From the NCBI GenBank assembly GCA_046582185.1, contig JAYGEX010000002.1, positions 124,001 through 188,000 of the forward strand: a DNA stretch of 64,000 bases, in the 5' to 3' direction. The notes beneath the pieces are model-generated. The model made no database searches and was not told the DNA's origin. It saw only the letters and a list, made by a program, of their open reading frames with translations. A program made the translations under genes and the position numbers. Of this stretch, positions 52,072 through 60,837 are shown one piece after another; position 1 is the first letter of the stretch; the number at the start of each line of letters is the position of its first letter. Source of the stretch: GCA-002726655 sp046582185. Lineage in GTDB: Bacteria; Pseudomonadota; Gammaproteobacteria; Pseudomonadales; Azotimanducaceae.

Positions 52072-53121
52072 ATGAGCCTAATAGATACGAAAGCACCACG
52101 AATCATATCTGTGCTTAAACAAGCGGTCGAAAACAAGGCAACCGACGTTCATATCGTTAGTGGCTTGCCTGTGATGTATCGAATTGGCGGAGAACTTATT
52201 CCCCTGAATGATATCGTTGAACCTGCCGGATACGCAAAAGCTCTGCTATTCATTTTTGTCAGATGATCAAATTGAAAGTTTTGAAGAAGATCTCGATATT
52301 GACTTGATCAAGACCCTGGGAAAGCACCGTTTCCGTATCAATCTCAGCTACAACAACGGTAACGTTGGGGCGGTTGTAAGAATCCTTAGTTACTCGCCAA
52401 TGGCACTTGAAGACATTCAGCTTCCGAATATCGTCAGCAAACTTTGTTTGCGCGATAAAGGTTTGATTCTGATAACCGGCACTACCAGCCAAGGTAAAAC
52501 GACAACGTTGGCTGCGATGGTGGACTACATTAACAAAAAAAAAATAAACACATCATTACCATCGAAGACCCAATTGAATATATGCATGAGAACATTCATT
52601 CAATAGTCCGCCAAAGAGAGATTGGCCGAGATACAAAAAATTTTGAAAGAGGGATGAAGGCAGCCTTGAGAGAGGATCCGGACGTAATTGTGATCGGTGA
52701 GATGCGAGATTTCGAGTCCATTCACATAGCTTTGACAGCCGCCGAAACTGGAGTATTGGTTTTATCTACTCTGCGTACAATTTCGGTCGACAAAATCCTT
52801 GATAGGATATTTTCATACGTACCTCCGCAGCAGGAACGACAGATTCGCATGATGCTGTCGGAAGCGTTACTGGGTGTTATCCACCAGGAACTGCTAAGTA
52901 CCGTCGACGGAGGGAAAAGAGTCGCCTGCGAAATATTGATAAATACCCAGGCCATTCGAAATGTTCTACGAAGACCTGAAACCTACCTACTAAAAAACTA
53001 TATCCAGACCAGTGAAAAACGTTACGGCATGCGTACCATGAGGCACTCTCTGGATGAGTTGTTGGAAAGCGGATTAATCACCGAACAGTGCTACGATCAA
53101 GTTATTATTAACTACGATTAA
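52072..53121 (+). pseudogene. PilT/PilU-like ATPase gene with two compensating frameshifts
   Basis: Three overlapping frames together give a normal PilT length of about 349 residues. The N-terminal part (DTKAPRIISVLKQAVENKATDVHI) has one extra base near 52240-52250. The middle frame (SFLSDDQIESFEEDLDIDL, Walker region ITGTTSQGKTTTLAAMV) then runs into a tract of ten A (52535-52544), where the frame moves back to give KHIITIEDPIEYMHENIHS and the rest. Compared with real PilT the Walker A (usually GPTGSGKSTT) and the His box (usually LHTNSA, here LRTISV) are altered. This points to a degenerate paralogue rather than a working retraction motor. The poly-A tract could also be a slippage site. Confidence 0.75.
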
Positions 53122-53153
53122 GCGGCTTTTCGAATGATTGTCCTGGTTCGTCG

Positions 53154-54113
53154 CTACCACATGGCAACAGGATTGATAATCATCTGAACAGTTCCTTTGA
53201 TGCGCGCTTGCCCCAAGACAAACATAAATTCGTATACCTCTTCCTTCGCTAGTCTGCCGGTATTCATTGTCTCCAGTATATAGATACCATTGTTCTTCAA
53301 CAATTCCACGTGACCATAAAACACCTTATCGCCTTCAATAGGTGGTACGGCTTCGACTCCCCAGGTATCGGCGCCAACTGCCATGGGATTTAGGGTGGCT
53401 AGATACTTTGCTGCCTCGTTAGTTAGTCCGGGTTCTGTTGCGACCCAAATGTCAGGTTCAGTGGTTAACATGGCGTCAGTCCAGCCGGTATGGAACAAAA
53501 CAACGTCACCTTGTCGAATGGTCGTATGCTGGGCCTTTGCTGCTGCCCTGATGTCTTGTGAACTGATACCCTGGCCTGCTTTCATGACGGTGACGCCGAA
53601 ATGTTTGGCCATATCAATCAATACGCCTCGTCCGATCATCGGCGGTACTTGATGAGTGCCCAGCTTCTTCAAGCCGGATATATTGACGAAATCCACTGCC
53701 TTATTGCAATTATAATAGCTGCCTGATTCCCCCATGTGGCCAAGGCCATCTAATTGAGGGCCTGTACCGAACCAGAGTTGTGCCAAATCGTCGTTATAAG
53801 AGACGTCCCAACCGAACTCATTGATGAGTTTGCGACCATTGTGTTGGCCTGGAGATACGATCTGGAGCGACATAGCTCGGGGCGGATAGGCCGGCATCTT
53901 TGGATCGACGACGATTCCAAGGGGATGGCTTTGACCCTTCTTCACGAGTTTTGTAGCCATTAGCACTTGTTTTGGCGTTACGTAATTTGCCGCACCAATT
54001 TCATCATCAGGTCCCCATTTGGATGTTACACACTCATCCGCCCAAACATTGAGATTTGTGGTAAGTAGTGAAACTAGAAAAGCGATTTTTAAAGCTCCCG
54101 AGATTTTGTGCAT
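53154..54113 (-). CDS. Cyclase family protein (kynurenine formamidase-like), exported
   Basis: The 319-residue protein has an N-terminal signal peptide (about 1-25, ending NVWA) and belongs to the PF04199 cyclase/kynurenine-formamidase-like family. The conserved metal-binding motif is present as WFGTGPQLDGLGHMGESG (usual HxGTHxDxxxH), modified with Gln where His is typical. QGDVVLFHTGWTD and NPMAVGADTWGVEAVPP are typical of the longer exported branch. Some PF04199 members hydrolyse cyclic or N-formyl substrates. The substrate here is not known. Confidence 0.88.
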   Translation of the reverse strand: MHKISGALKIAFLVSLLTTNLNVWADECVTSKWGPDDEIGAANYVTPKQVLMATKLVKKGQSHPLGIVVDPKMPAYPPRAMSLQIVSPGQHNGRKLINEFGWDVSYNDDLAQLWFGTGPQLDGLGHMGESGSYYNCNKAVDFVNISGLKKLGTHQVPPMIGRGVLIDMAKHFGVTVMKAGQGISSQDIRAAAKAQHTTIRQGDVVLFHTGWTDAMLTTEPDIWVATEPGLTNEAAKYLATLNPMAVGADTWGVEAVPPIEGDKVFYGHVELLKNNGIYILETMNTGRLAKEEVYEFMFVLGQARIKGTVQMIINPVAMW

Positions 54114-54496
54114 CGTGATAATTCCTTTCGTGAGATTGGTTCGGTACGGATTGATGTCGCGCTGGGCAGGAGGAAAATTGAACTACATTACTGCATGCAG
54201 TAATAACGGGAGTCAATAGCTAAACTCGGAGATTTGTTTACCGAATACAGGGTATTACCAAACCTGAAGAATTACCCCAATGGCTTAAGGCAGTATCAGC
54301 GAATGAGGGTTAATCGTCTAATTATCGAAAGTGTTATTGATGACAGTGAGATCCTGCAACGTGGGCAATATCTAAGTACATCGGGCGTGATTGATTCTGC
54401 ATTAGACCATTATGCCGCCGATGATCATGAAATTGAGAACATAGATGCAGGGTAAGAATAACTGGGACACACAAAAAACACAGGGGACATACAGGA

Positions 54497-54901
54497 ATGG
54501 CTAACATTTTTGATACTGATGAAACCGGGCTTGCGGCGATGGCTGCAGGCGACCCTGATGAGCCGGTCGTCATGCTTAATCTATTGAAGTATCGGCTCGA
54601 AGCCGCCGAAGGATTTGGGGTTGATGGCATGACGGGCGAGGAAGCCTACCGTGTATACGGGCGTAAGTTTGCTGACCTCAATCCCAGGTTTGGGGGAGAG
54701 CCTCTCTGGATGGGCCGCGCGAAAAACTCAATCATTGGTGATGAAGACTGGGACACTATCATTCTGGTCCGCTATCCAACACGAGGACATTTTCTGGATA
54801 TGATTCGTGATCCAGATTATCAGGCGATCGCGCCGATTCGTGCTGCTGCGCTGGAGGATTCCCGCCTGATTGAATCAGATCAATTATTACCTGCCACGTA
54901 G
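54497..54901 (+). CDS. DUF1330-like small protein
   Basis: The 134-residue protein contains the dimeric alpha-beta barrel of the DUF1330/stress-responsive family: PVVMLNLLKYR, GEEAYRVYGRKFADLNPRFGG and TIILVRYPTRGHFLDMIRDPDYQAI. DUF1330-type proteins are common next to P450, CoA-transferase and CoA-ligase genes of hydrocarbon catabolism, but no activity is established for most. It is divergent/convergent with the MerR regulator that follows on the minus strand. Confidence 0.82.
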   Translation: MANIFDTDETGLAAMAAGDPDEPVVMLNLLKYRLEAAEGFGVDGMTGEEAYRVYGRKFADLNPRFGGEPLWMGRAKNSIIGDEDWDTIILVRYPTRGHFLDMIRDPDYQAIAPIRAAALEDSRLIESDQLLPAT

Positions 54902-54950
54902 AGCTTAGAGCCGGGTTCGACAATGAAGGAATAACGGAGATGGTAACTGC

Positions 54951-55649
54951 TTAGCTTAAAGTATCCTGAATCGCCTTAAGCAAAGATTTGGTATGCATTT
55001 GGCGGAGTATATCATTGGCCATTTCAATCCCATTTGCAGCGGCAGACGCGGCTTCGTCAGAGTCTAGTTGCTCGCTGAAGGCATTAAAGAAAAGTTCGAT
55101 TTCGTACTTGGCAAGTTGTTCCACCGCTTGTTGGTAAAGCTTTAGATATTCAATATCATAGCCGCGGGCTGGAGTGTATCCGGCAATGCGAGCATCACTC
55201 CATTTTTTTAAAATGATGACATCGCGAAAGGCCAGCCGATTATCATCGCTGATACTGATCACACCAGCGTTGGCCAGCTCGACAATTTCATCTTCACTCA
55301 AGCAGGTTTCTTCAACAATTTTATTAAGGGGATTGTCTTCGGCAGGCCCGGTACCATCTACGAGCGCAGGCAGGAGTTGCTCAAGCCCTTGGAGCGATGA
55401 TGGGTTTGCAATGGAATCAAATTCGCCGCTTGAAAGAAGAGCTTTTATTCTGGCCAGCGACATATCCCGTTCCTGTTGCATATATTTGATTGCCAGCAAT
55501 CTCTTAATATGACTATCTGAATAGAACGCGACGTTTCGTTTCGGCTTTACAGGTTCGGGTAAGATTCCTTCACGGATATAAAAACGAATGGCTTCTCGGT
55601 TAAAGCCAGTCCGCTCTTCCAGTTCCTTCATCTTGATCGTTGCTGACAT
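54951..55649 (-). CDS. MerR-family transcriptional regulator
   Basis: The 232-residue regulator has the MerR winged helix at residues 5-75: IKMKELEERTGFNREAIRFYIREGILPEP and FYSDSHIKRLLAIKYMQQ. A large C-terminal domain with two acidic helical parts is probably the effector domain. It is directly downstream of the CYP153 gene on the same strand, with 23 bp between them that include a remnant of a MITE end. Regulation of the P450 gene is inferred from this position. Confidence 0.88.
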   Translation of the reverse strand: MSATIKMKELEERTGFNREAIRFYIREGILPEPVKPKRNVAFYSDSHIKRLLAIKYMQQERDMSLARIKALLSSGEFDSIANPSSLQGLEQLLPALVDGTGPAEDNPLNKIVEETCLSEDEIVELANAGVISISDDNRLAFRDVIILKKWSDARIAGYTPARGYDIEYLKLYQQAVEQLAKYEIELFFNAFSEQLDSDEAASAAANGIEMANDILRQMHTKSLLKAIQDTLS

Positions 55650-55672
55650 GCTATGCGCCTTCTAGACGAGCA

Positions 55673-56935
55673 CTAGTTAGCGTGTAATCGGACAGGTAAA
55701 TCGACGATGCCACGGACAAAATTTGATCGAAGCCGGGTTGGTTCACCCATCACCTCGATGAACTTAAACCGTGCCATGATCTCCTCCCAGACGATGCGCA
55801 ACTGCATTTCAGCGAGGCGATTACCCATGCAACGGTGAATGCCGAAGCCAAACGACAAATGGTTCCGTGCATTTGCCCGATTAATCAGAAATTCATCGGC
55901 GCGGTCTATTTTTGTGGAATCGCGATTTCCGGAGGCATACCACATGACAATCTTGTCTCCCTTCTTGATGTTCTGCCCGCCAAGAACAGTATCTTTCAGG
56001 GCGAGGCGCCGCATATGCATCAACGGCGTCTGGTAGCGAATAATTTCAGATACCATATTTGGAATGAGACTAAGGTCAGCTCGCAATTTGTCGTATTCTG
56101 CAGGATTGTCATTCAGAAACATGACACCGCCAGACAACGAGTTTCTCGTTGTGTCATTGCCGCCAACAATGAGCAGAATGAGATTGCCGAGGTATTCGTA
56201 AGGCGTCATATTTCGAGTCGCGGGTGAATGGGCAAGTAATGAAATAAAGTCCATTTTACCTTCCGGGCTTTGTTTGATTCTCTCGTTCCAAAGCACCGTA
56301 AATTCTTCAAGGCATTCCATCAATGCTGCCTTGCGCTCTTCCGGAGATACGCTGTCGTCTCCAGCGATCTCCGGGCTAGCGGTCGCCATGTCTGACCAAT
56401 AAGTTAATTTTGCCCGGCGCTCAAAAGGGAAATCGAAAAGTGTCGCCAACATACGGGTTGTTAGCTCAATAGATACTCGATCAACCCAATCGAATGTTTC
56501 GCCGATAGGAAGCCCATCAAGTATTTCCACGACCCGTTCCCTAATGAGCGGTTCTAGAGTTGCAAGGCTTCGGGGTGCAACGGCATTTGTAACCGCTTTG
56601 CGCTGCCCATCATGTTTTGGCGAATCCATAGCAATGAAATTAGGTAAGTCAAAATCGGCGGGATTGTCGCCGATGACGATTGCCGGTTCCGATGAATAGA
56701 GTTGATTGTTCTTGTCTACCTCGACAATGTCTTCGAACTTGGTCACTGACCAGAAGGGGCCGAAGTTACTTTCCTTTAGAAAATGGACGGGCGCCTCATT
56801 TCGCAGCCGCTCGAACAGAGCCCATTGGCTGTCAGTTTCGTAGAGTGTTGGATCGCTTAGATCAATTTTATCAAGCGCAATAGTTTCTGGATTTTCAGCC
56901 TGGTTAACAATAGCTTCACTCATCGCTCGCCTCAA
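55673..56935 (-). CDS. CYP153-type cytochrome P450 (terminal hydroxylase)
   Basis: The 420-residue soluble P450 has the I-helix oxygen-binding motif LLIVGGNDTTRNSLSGG, the ExxR in SEIIRYQTPLMHMRR and the haem Cys loop LSFGFGIHRCMGNRLAEMQLRI. VMWYASGNRDSTKID and the I-helix GGNDTTRNS are very close to the CYP153 family, which hydroxylates the ends of medium-chain alkanes, cyclic alkanes and terpenes such as limonene and perillyl compounds. The usual ferredoxin and ferredoxin reductase partners are not within the window. The stop codon TAG (55673-55675) lies in a fragment GACGAGCACTAG identical to one end of the MITE described above. Confidence 0.92.
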   Translation of the reverse strand: MRRAMSEAIVNQAENPETIALDKIDLSDPTLYETDSQWALFERLRNEAPVHFLKESNFGPFWSVTKFEDIVEVDKNNQLYSSEPAIVIGDNPADFDLPNFIAMDSPKHDGQRKAVTNAVAPRSLATLEPLIRERVVEILDGLPIGETFDWVDRVSIELTTRMLATLFDFPFERRAKLTYWSDMATASPEIAGDDSVSPEERKAALMECLEEFTVLWNERIKQSPEGKMDFISLLAHSPATRNMTPYEYLGNLILLIVGGNDTTRNSLSGGVMFLNDNPAEYDKLRADLSLIPNMVSEIIRYQTPLMHMRRLALKDTVLGGQNIKKGDKIVMWYASGNRDSTKIDRADEFLINRANARNHLSFGFGIHRCMGNRLAEMQLRIVWEEIMARFKFIEVMGEPTRLRSNFVRGIVDLPVRLHAN

Positions 56936-56973
56936 AGATTTGTCAGTTGAGGCCGCATCTTATTGTATTACGT

Positions 56974-56999
56974 AGTACGTATCAATAGTACGCATTAAT
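56974..56999. promoter_or_regulatory. 13-bp direct repeat upstream of CYP153
   Basis: AGTACGTATCAAT and AGTACGCATTAAT are adjacent at 56974-56999, 11 of 13 positions identical, 39 bp upstream of the P450 ATG. TACGTA is itself a palindrome. A binding site for a regulator such as the neighbouring MerR protein is possible. Confidence 0.4.
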
Positions 57000-57025
57000 A
57001 AATTAGATTAGTGATGTCTGCGCCC

Positions 57026-57655
57026 TCACTGCGGGCCAAATGAGTAAACCCCTCCCTTTTCCAGGGCTCTTTTATATGCAGGCCTGGACGGTATACGGGT
57101 CCGGAATGCCGCGAGATTAGGGAAGTTGTCCAGAGAACGCAGCAAGGGCGCCAGTTCCACGACAAATGACAGCTGGATATCGGCGCCTGAAAAGGTGTTG
57201 CCCACAAACCAATCCATACCATCGAGTGCGTTATCCATATATCCCAGGTGCCGATTCAATTCGTCTGTAATGCGCGGCTGAAGCTCTGCACCACCATCGG
57301 CAAGGCGCCCGGTATACATCTTAAGCATTAGAGGCAGCATAGCGCTGCCTTCAGCATAGTGTAAACACTGCAGGTATTGCTCGTACTCTGCTGTATCTTG
57401 CGTCGGGCGCATGCGGCCCTCGCCATATTTTCGCAGGATGTAATCAATAATTGCACCGGAATCGATGATGGTATTTTCGCCATCGGTCACCAGCGGTGAC
57501 TTGCCAAGAGGGTGAATGTCCTGCAGTTATTGCGGTGCCAAATTTGTCGTGGCATCTCTCTGGTGCTTTACGATCTCGTAGTCCAATTCTAGTTCTTCGA
57601 ATAACCATAGGATGCGCTGGGATCGGGAATTGTTAAAGTGATGTAGCGTAAGCAT
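57026..57655 (-). pseudogene. Glutathione S-transferase interrupted by an in-frame TAA
   Basis: Read from the ATG at 57655, the minus strand encodes a proper GST start (MLTLHHFNNSRSQRILWLFE...), then TAA at about 57524-57526 where the family usually has a Glu (LAP-x-EL-x-IHPLGKSP), and continues in the same frame (LQDIHPLGKSPLVTDGENT) to the end FGPQ at 57026. A single G-to-T change of GAA explains the stop. The downstream frame (57026-57490) alone lacks the thioredoxin domain. All other features (SGAIIDYILRKYG, LLRSLDNFPNL) are good, so the loss is recent or a sequencing error. Confidence 0.85.
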
Positions 57656-57861
57656 GCTTTCAGGCCTAGTTGAAGTTTCAATTAGGCTATTACAGGAAAA
57701 TACCGATGATTCAAAAGTGACCGTAAATCACTCAATTCTATATAGCTGCTCCGTTCCAGAAAGCCACTATTCCAAAGCTTTATTACCGGTGCAAATTCAA
57801 TTCGTTTACTTGGGGGCCTAATGATAGATAACATCATGAAGCCTGTTTTCTTTTGACGACC

Positions 57862-57911
57862 TGGAATCAGTCAAATAGACACTAATGAATGGTGGCACAA
57901 TACTGATTCCA
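57862..57911. promoter_or_regulatory. Spaced inverted repeat upstream of a GST/CoA-transferase gene pair
   Basis: TGGAATCAGT (57862-57871) and ACTGATTCCA (57902-57911) are perfect 10-bp arms around 30 bases. The stem can be lengthened by ACC/GGT with a small bulge. It lies 52 bp before the GST start. It might be an operator or a transcript structure. The rest of the 308-bp spacer (57656-57963) has no gene. Confidence 0.4.
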
Positions 57912-57963
57912 ATGGTCGAAAAAACGGCTTAATAAAGAATTTGCATTCGGAGGTACCACGGAA

Positions 57964-58611
57964 ATGTCCATTCAACTTTATGGGGCGGGCACTGCTAGAA
58001 CAATCAGGCCGATCTGGGTAGCAGAAGAGCTGGGAATCGATTATGAATTATCGCCTATTGGGCCTCGCACCGGTGAAACACAAACGGCAGAATTCACAGC
58101 CATGAATTCGAAGCAGAAAATTCCCTTTCTTATTGATAAGGAAATTCAGCTTTCGGAGAGTCTGGCGATATGTCGATATCTAATCGCTTGTTATGGCAAT
58201 GGGAATATCTGGCAGGCAAGTACCGATATTGAGAGGGCGAAGGAGGATGAATGGTGCTGTTTTATATATGGAGAGGTCGATGAGACAAGTTTATACGTTA
58301 TCCGTCGCCACAGAGACCTCGCTCATATATATGGTGAAGCGCCTGCAGCAGTCCAGGCGAGTGAAGAGTACTTGCAGAGGCAGTTTGTTGTATTGAGTGA
58401 ACACCTTGAAGACAATGAGTACCTGGTGGCATGCCAATTCGGTTTGGCGGATATTTTTCTAATGTCCTGTCTGGACTGGGCTGTGGCCTATAAAATTGAA
58501 CTGCTGGATTCACTCAAAAACTACAGGCAGCATATTGCAGAGCGACCCGCTTATTCACGTGCTATATCCGTTAACTATTCTAAAGAGGTGCGTAATCATG
58601 GGGCCACTTAA
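57964..58611 (+). CDS. Glutathione S-transferase family protein
   Basis: The 215-residue protein has an N-terminal thioredoxin domain (IQLYGAGTARTIRPIWVAEELGIDYE, QKIPFLIDKEIQLSESLAICRYL) and a C-terminal all-helical domain with FGLADIFLMSCLDWA (the N-capping-box/Asp motif). It is not a member with obvious catalytic Ser/Tyr identification, so the activity is unclear. Its 3' end overlaps the CoA-transferase ATG by 14 bases, so the two are one operon. GSTs are often seen with CoA transferases in aromatic or terpenoid catabolism. Confidence 0.9.
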   Translation: MSIQLYGAGTARTIRPIWVAEELGIDYELSPIGPRTGETQTAEFTAMNSKQKIPFLIDKEIQLSESLAICRYLIACYGNGNIWQASTDIERAKEDEWCCFIYGEVDETSLYVIRRHRDLAHIYGEAPAAVQASEEYLQRQFVVLSEHLEDNEYLVACQFGLADIFLMSCLDWAVAYKIELLDSLKNYRQHIAERPAYSRAISVNYSKEVRNHGAT

Positions 58612-59788
58612 GGGCATAAAAGTACTGGATCTGACAACAATGGTTTCCGGCCCGGTTGCGGCAATGATGCTCGGCGACCAGGGTGCAGATGTAATTAAAA
58701 TTGAACCGCAGGGCGGCGAACAGATGCGCCACCTGGGGGCATCTCATAATGGTGTGCCGCCGGTTTTCTATTCCTGTAATCGGGGCAAGAAATCTATCGC
58801 ACTTGACCTCAAAACTGAGGGTGGAAAAGAAGTGTTGCGAGATCTCATCAAGGAGACGGATATTCTGTTGCAAAATTTCCGCCCTGGCGCAATGGACAGG
58901 ATGGGCTTCGGCGAATCTATGGCGCGCAGCTTGAATGAGAAAATTATCTACGTATCCATAAGCGGATTTGGTGAGAATGGTCCTTACGCACATAAGCGTG
59001 TTTATGATCCGGTGATCCAGGCATTGTCAGGAGCGACCGAAATACAGGCGAATCGGGAAACAGGCAAACCAGCTATGTTCCGAATTATCATTGCCGACAA
59101 GGTGACATCCATCACAGCCGCCCAGGCAATCTCATCTGCGCTGTTTCATCGTGAACGATCGGGGGAAGGGCAACATATTAAGCTGTCTATGTTAGAGACG
59201 ATGCTGTCCTTTTTCTGGCCCGAAGGCATGGGCGGGCTGACCTACGCAGATAATGAGTCTGATATGGCTGCGAGTACCGGCACGATGGACCTCGTCTTTC
59301 AGACAACCGATGGTTACATTACGGCCGGAACTATTTCAGATAGTGAGTGGCGGGGTATGTGCATTGCTTTGAACAGGGAAAACTGGATCGAAGATGAACG
59401 ATTTGCCACAGCAATGGCCAGAGGCAGGAACAGTGAGTTGAGAAAACGAAAGGTTGCAGAGGAGATTGCCAAATGGTCGTCCAGCGAAATCCTCGAGCGC
59501 CTGGACATCAATGATGTGCCCAGTGCGCCCTTGTTGTCTCGCATGGAGCTTCTGGACCATGAACAAGTGTTGGTAAATGACTCCATTCAAAGGGTTACCT
59601 ATGAAGGCTTCGGTGAGGTCAGGCAAGCGAGACCCGCAGCGCGATTTGATCGAACGCCGAGTGAAATTGCCGGGCCCGCTCCATTCCTTGGGCAGCATAG
59701 TCAGGAAATACTGACAGCTCTTGGCTACAATGCAGAGCGGTGTCAGGATCTGTTTGATTCTAAATCGGTAGCACAATTTCAAGGCTGA
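58598..59788 (+). CDS. CoA-transferase family III (CaiB/BaiF-like)
   Basis: Moves CoA between carboxylic acids. The start is ATG at 58598 (AGAGG ten bases upstream, inside the preceding GST end), giving 396 residues. The 58496 extension comes from the other frame. GIKVLDLTTMVSGPVAAMMLGDQGADVIKIE, YSCNRGKKSIALDLKTEGGKEVL, ADVIL-type TDILLQNFRPGAMDRMG, ISGFGENGPYAHKRVYDPVIQA and the active-site Asp region are all in place. Together with the GST in front it looks like a two-gene catabolic operon. The exact acid substrate is unknown. Confidence 0.93.
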   Translation: MGPLKGIKVLDLTTMVSGPVAAMMLGDQGADVIKIEPQGGEQMRHLGASHNGVPPVFYSCNRGKKSIALDLKTEGGKEVLRDLIKETDILLQNFRPGAMDRMGFGESMARSLNEKIIYVSISGFGENGPYAHKRVYDPVIQALSGATEIQANRETGKPAMFRIIIADKVTSITAAQAISSALFHRERSGEGQHIKLSMLETMLSFFWPEGMGGLTYADNESDMAASTGTMDLVFQTTDGYITAGTISDSEWRGMCIALNRENWIEDERFATAMARGRNSELRKRKVAEEIAKWSSSEILERLDINDVPSAPLLSRMELLDHEQVLVNDSIQRVTYEGFGEVRQARPAARFDRTPSEIAGPAPFLGQHSQEILTALGYNAERCQDLFDSKSVAQFQG

Positions 59789-59855
59789 CAATGGATCTTC
59801 ACTTTCTGGAAGTTCCATTCAAAACAGTCCATTTAATGCTAAGGACGGATTGGTA

Positions 59856-60170
59856 TTATTGTTGGCGAAAAATTTCCTCTCCTATTTCCCTTAGGCGACC
59901 CTTGCTAAAATATAGTTCTTCGTTGACATAGAAGCTCGGGCTGCCGAAGGTACCTCTGTTTACGGAGGTCTCGGTGTTTGCGATTAATTCAGCCTTAACT
60001 TCCGGGCTAATGATCATTAATTCTTTTGCCGGTAGATCAGCTTCCAGTAGTACTGATTTGATCAACTCAGATTCATCCATCTTCGTCGGGTAAAGCGCTT
60101 GCTGATTTCTGCTCCAATATAATCTCCCCTGCCTCCGATTAGAGCGTACTGGTTTGGCAGCTTTCGCCAT
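59856..60170 (-). pseudogene. Remnant of a DsbA-family 2-hydroxychromene-2-carboxylate isomerase-like gene
   Basis: Only the C-terminal third of the family is present: DESELIKSVLLEADLPAKEL, PEVKAELIANTETSVNRGTFGSPSFYVNEELYFSKGRL (the typical GSPSFYV motif). The thioredoxin-like N-terminal half and its active site are missing, and the first ~30 residues are unrelated. It is either a truncated gene or a fusion artefact. Confidence 0.7.
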
Positions 60171-60253
60171 GTGAATTCCCGCAGAAGGCTTACCGACATG
60201 TTAGTTCTCATCCCAACACCTATAGTTCTATCATACAACCATTTGCTTTCGTC

Positions 60254-60736
60254 ATGAAACTAGTTGATATTGAGCCCATGAAATATAAATCGTTCGCACA
60301 TATGAATTGCTCGCTCGCGCAAACACTCGATATTATTGGGGAGCGTTGGACGCTGCTGATACTCAGAGATGCGTTTTTTGGTGTTAAAAGATTCGGGCAC
60401 TTTCAAAGAAGACTGGATATAGCACGAAATATCCTGACGACTCGGTTAAATCAGCTGGTTGACGAGGGTATTCTTGAAAAACGTGACTCTGAAGAAGGGG
60501 CGCATTCTGAATATGTGCTCACCAGTAAAGGCCTGGATCTGCAACCGGTACTTCTGGCAATGACTCATTGGGGCGACAAACACCAGCCAAATCCCAAAGG
60601 AGACAGATTGATCTTTGTAGAGAGGGCGACGGGGGAACCCATACAGCGGATGAGTGTCATGAGTCGCGACGGCAGGCCGCTAGCTTCACGGGATATTACG
60701 TCTATCGCTGGTCCTGCGCTGGCAGATGGTGAATAG
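60254..60736 (+). CDS. HxlR-family transcriptional regulator
   Basis: The 160-residue protein contains the HxlR winged-helix domain: MNCSLAQTLDIIGERWTLLILRDAFFGVKRFGHFQRRLDIARNILTTRL with LVDEGILEKRDS and YVLTSKGLDLQPVLLAMTHWG. A later start at 60278 (MKYKSFAHMNCS) is also plausible. It is divergent from the DsbA-type remnant and upstream of the SDR and the linalool dehydratase/isomerase-like gene, so it may regulate that group. Confidence 0.9.
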   Translation: MKLVDIEPMKYKSFAHMNCSLAQTLDIIGERWTLLILRDAFFGVKRFGHFQRRLDIARNILTTRLNQLVDEGILEKRDSEEGAHSEYVLTSKGLDLQPVLLAMTHWGDKHQPNPKGDRLIFVERATGEPIQRMSVMSRDGRPLASRDITSIAGPALADGE

Positions 60737-60837
60737 ACTTAGTAGCGAAATTATCCAATCCAAGATACCCAATCCAAACGATCTAAATACGCAATATTTT
60801 CTCAGCATAAAAACTCATTCATAGGAGCCAAATAATC

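Noticed and set aside
54234..54455. 73-codon frame before the DUF1330 gene
   Set aside because: No family or good start. Another frame of the same DNA reads GITKPEELPQWLKAVSANEG before a stop, which looks like a protein end, so it may be gene debris, but neither reading can be supported.
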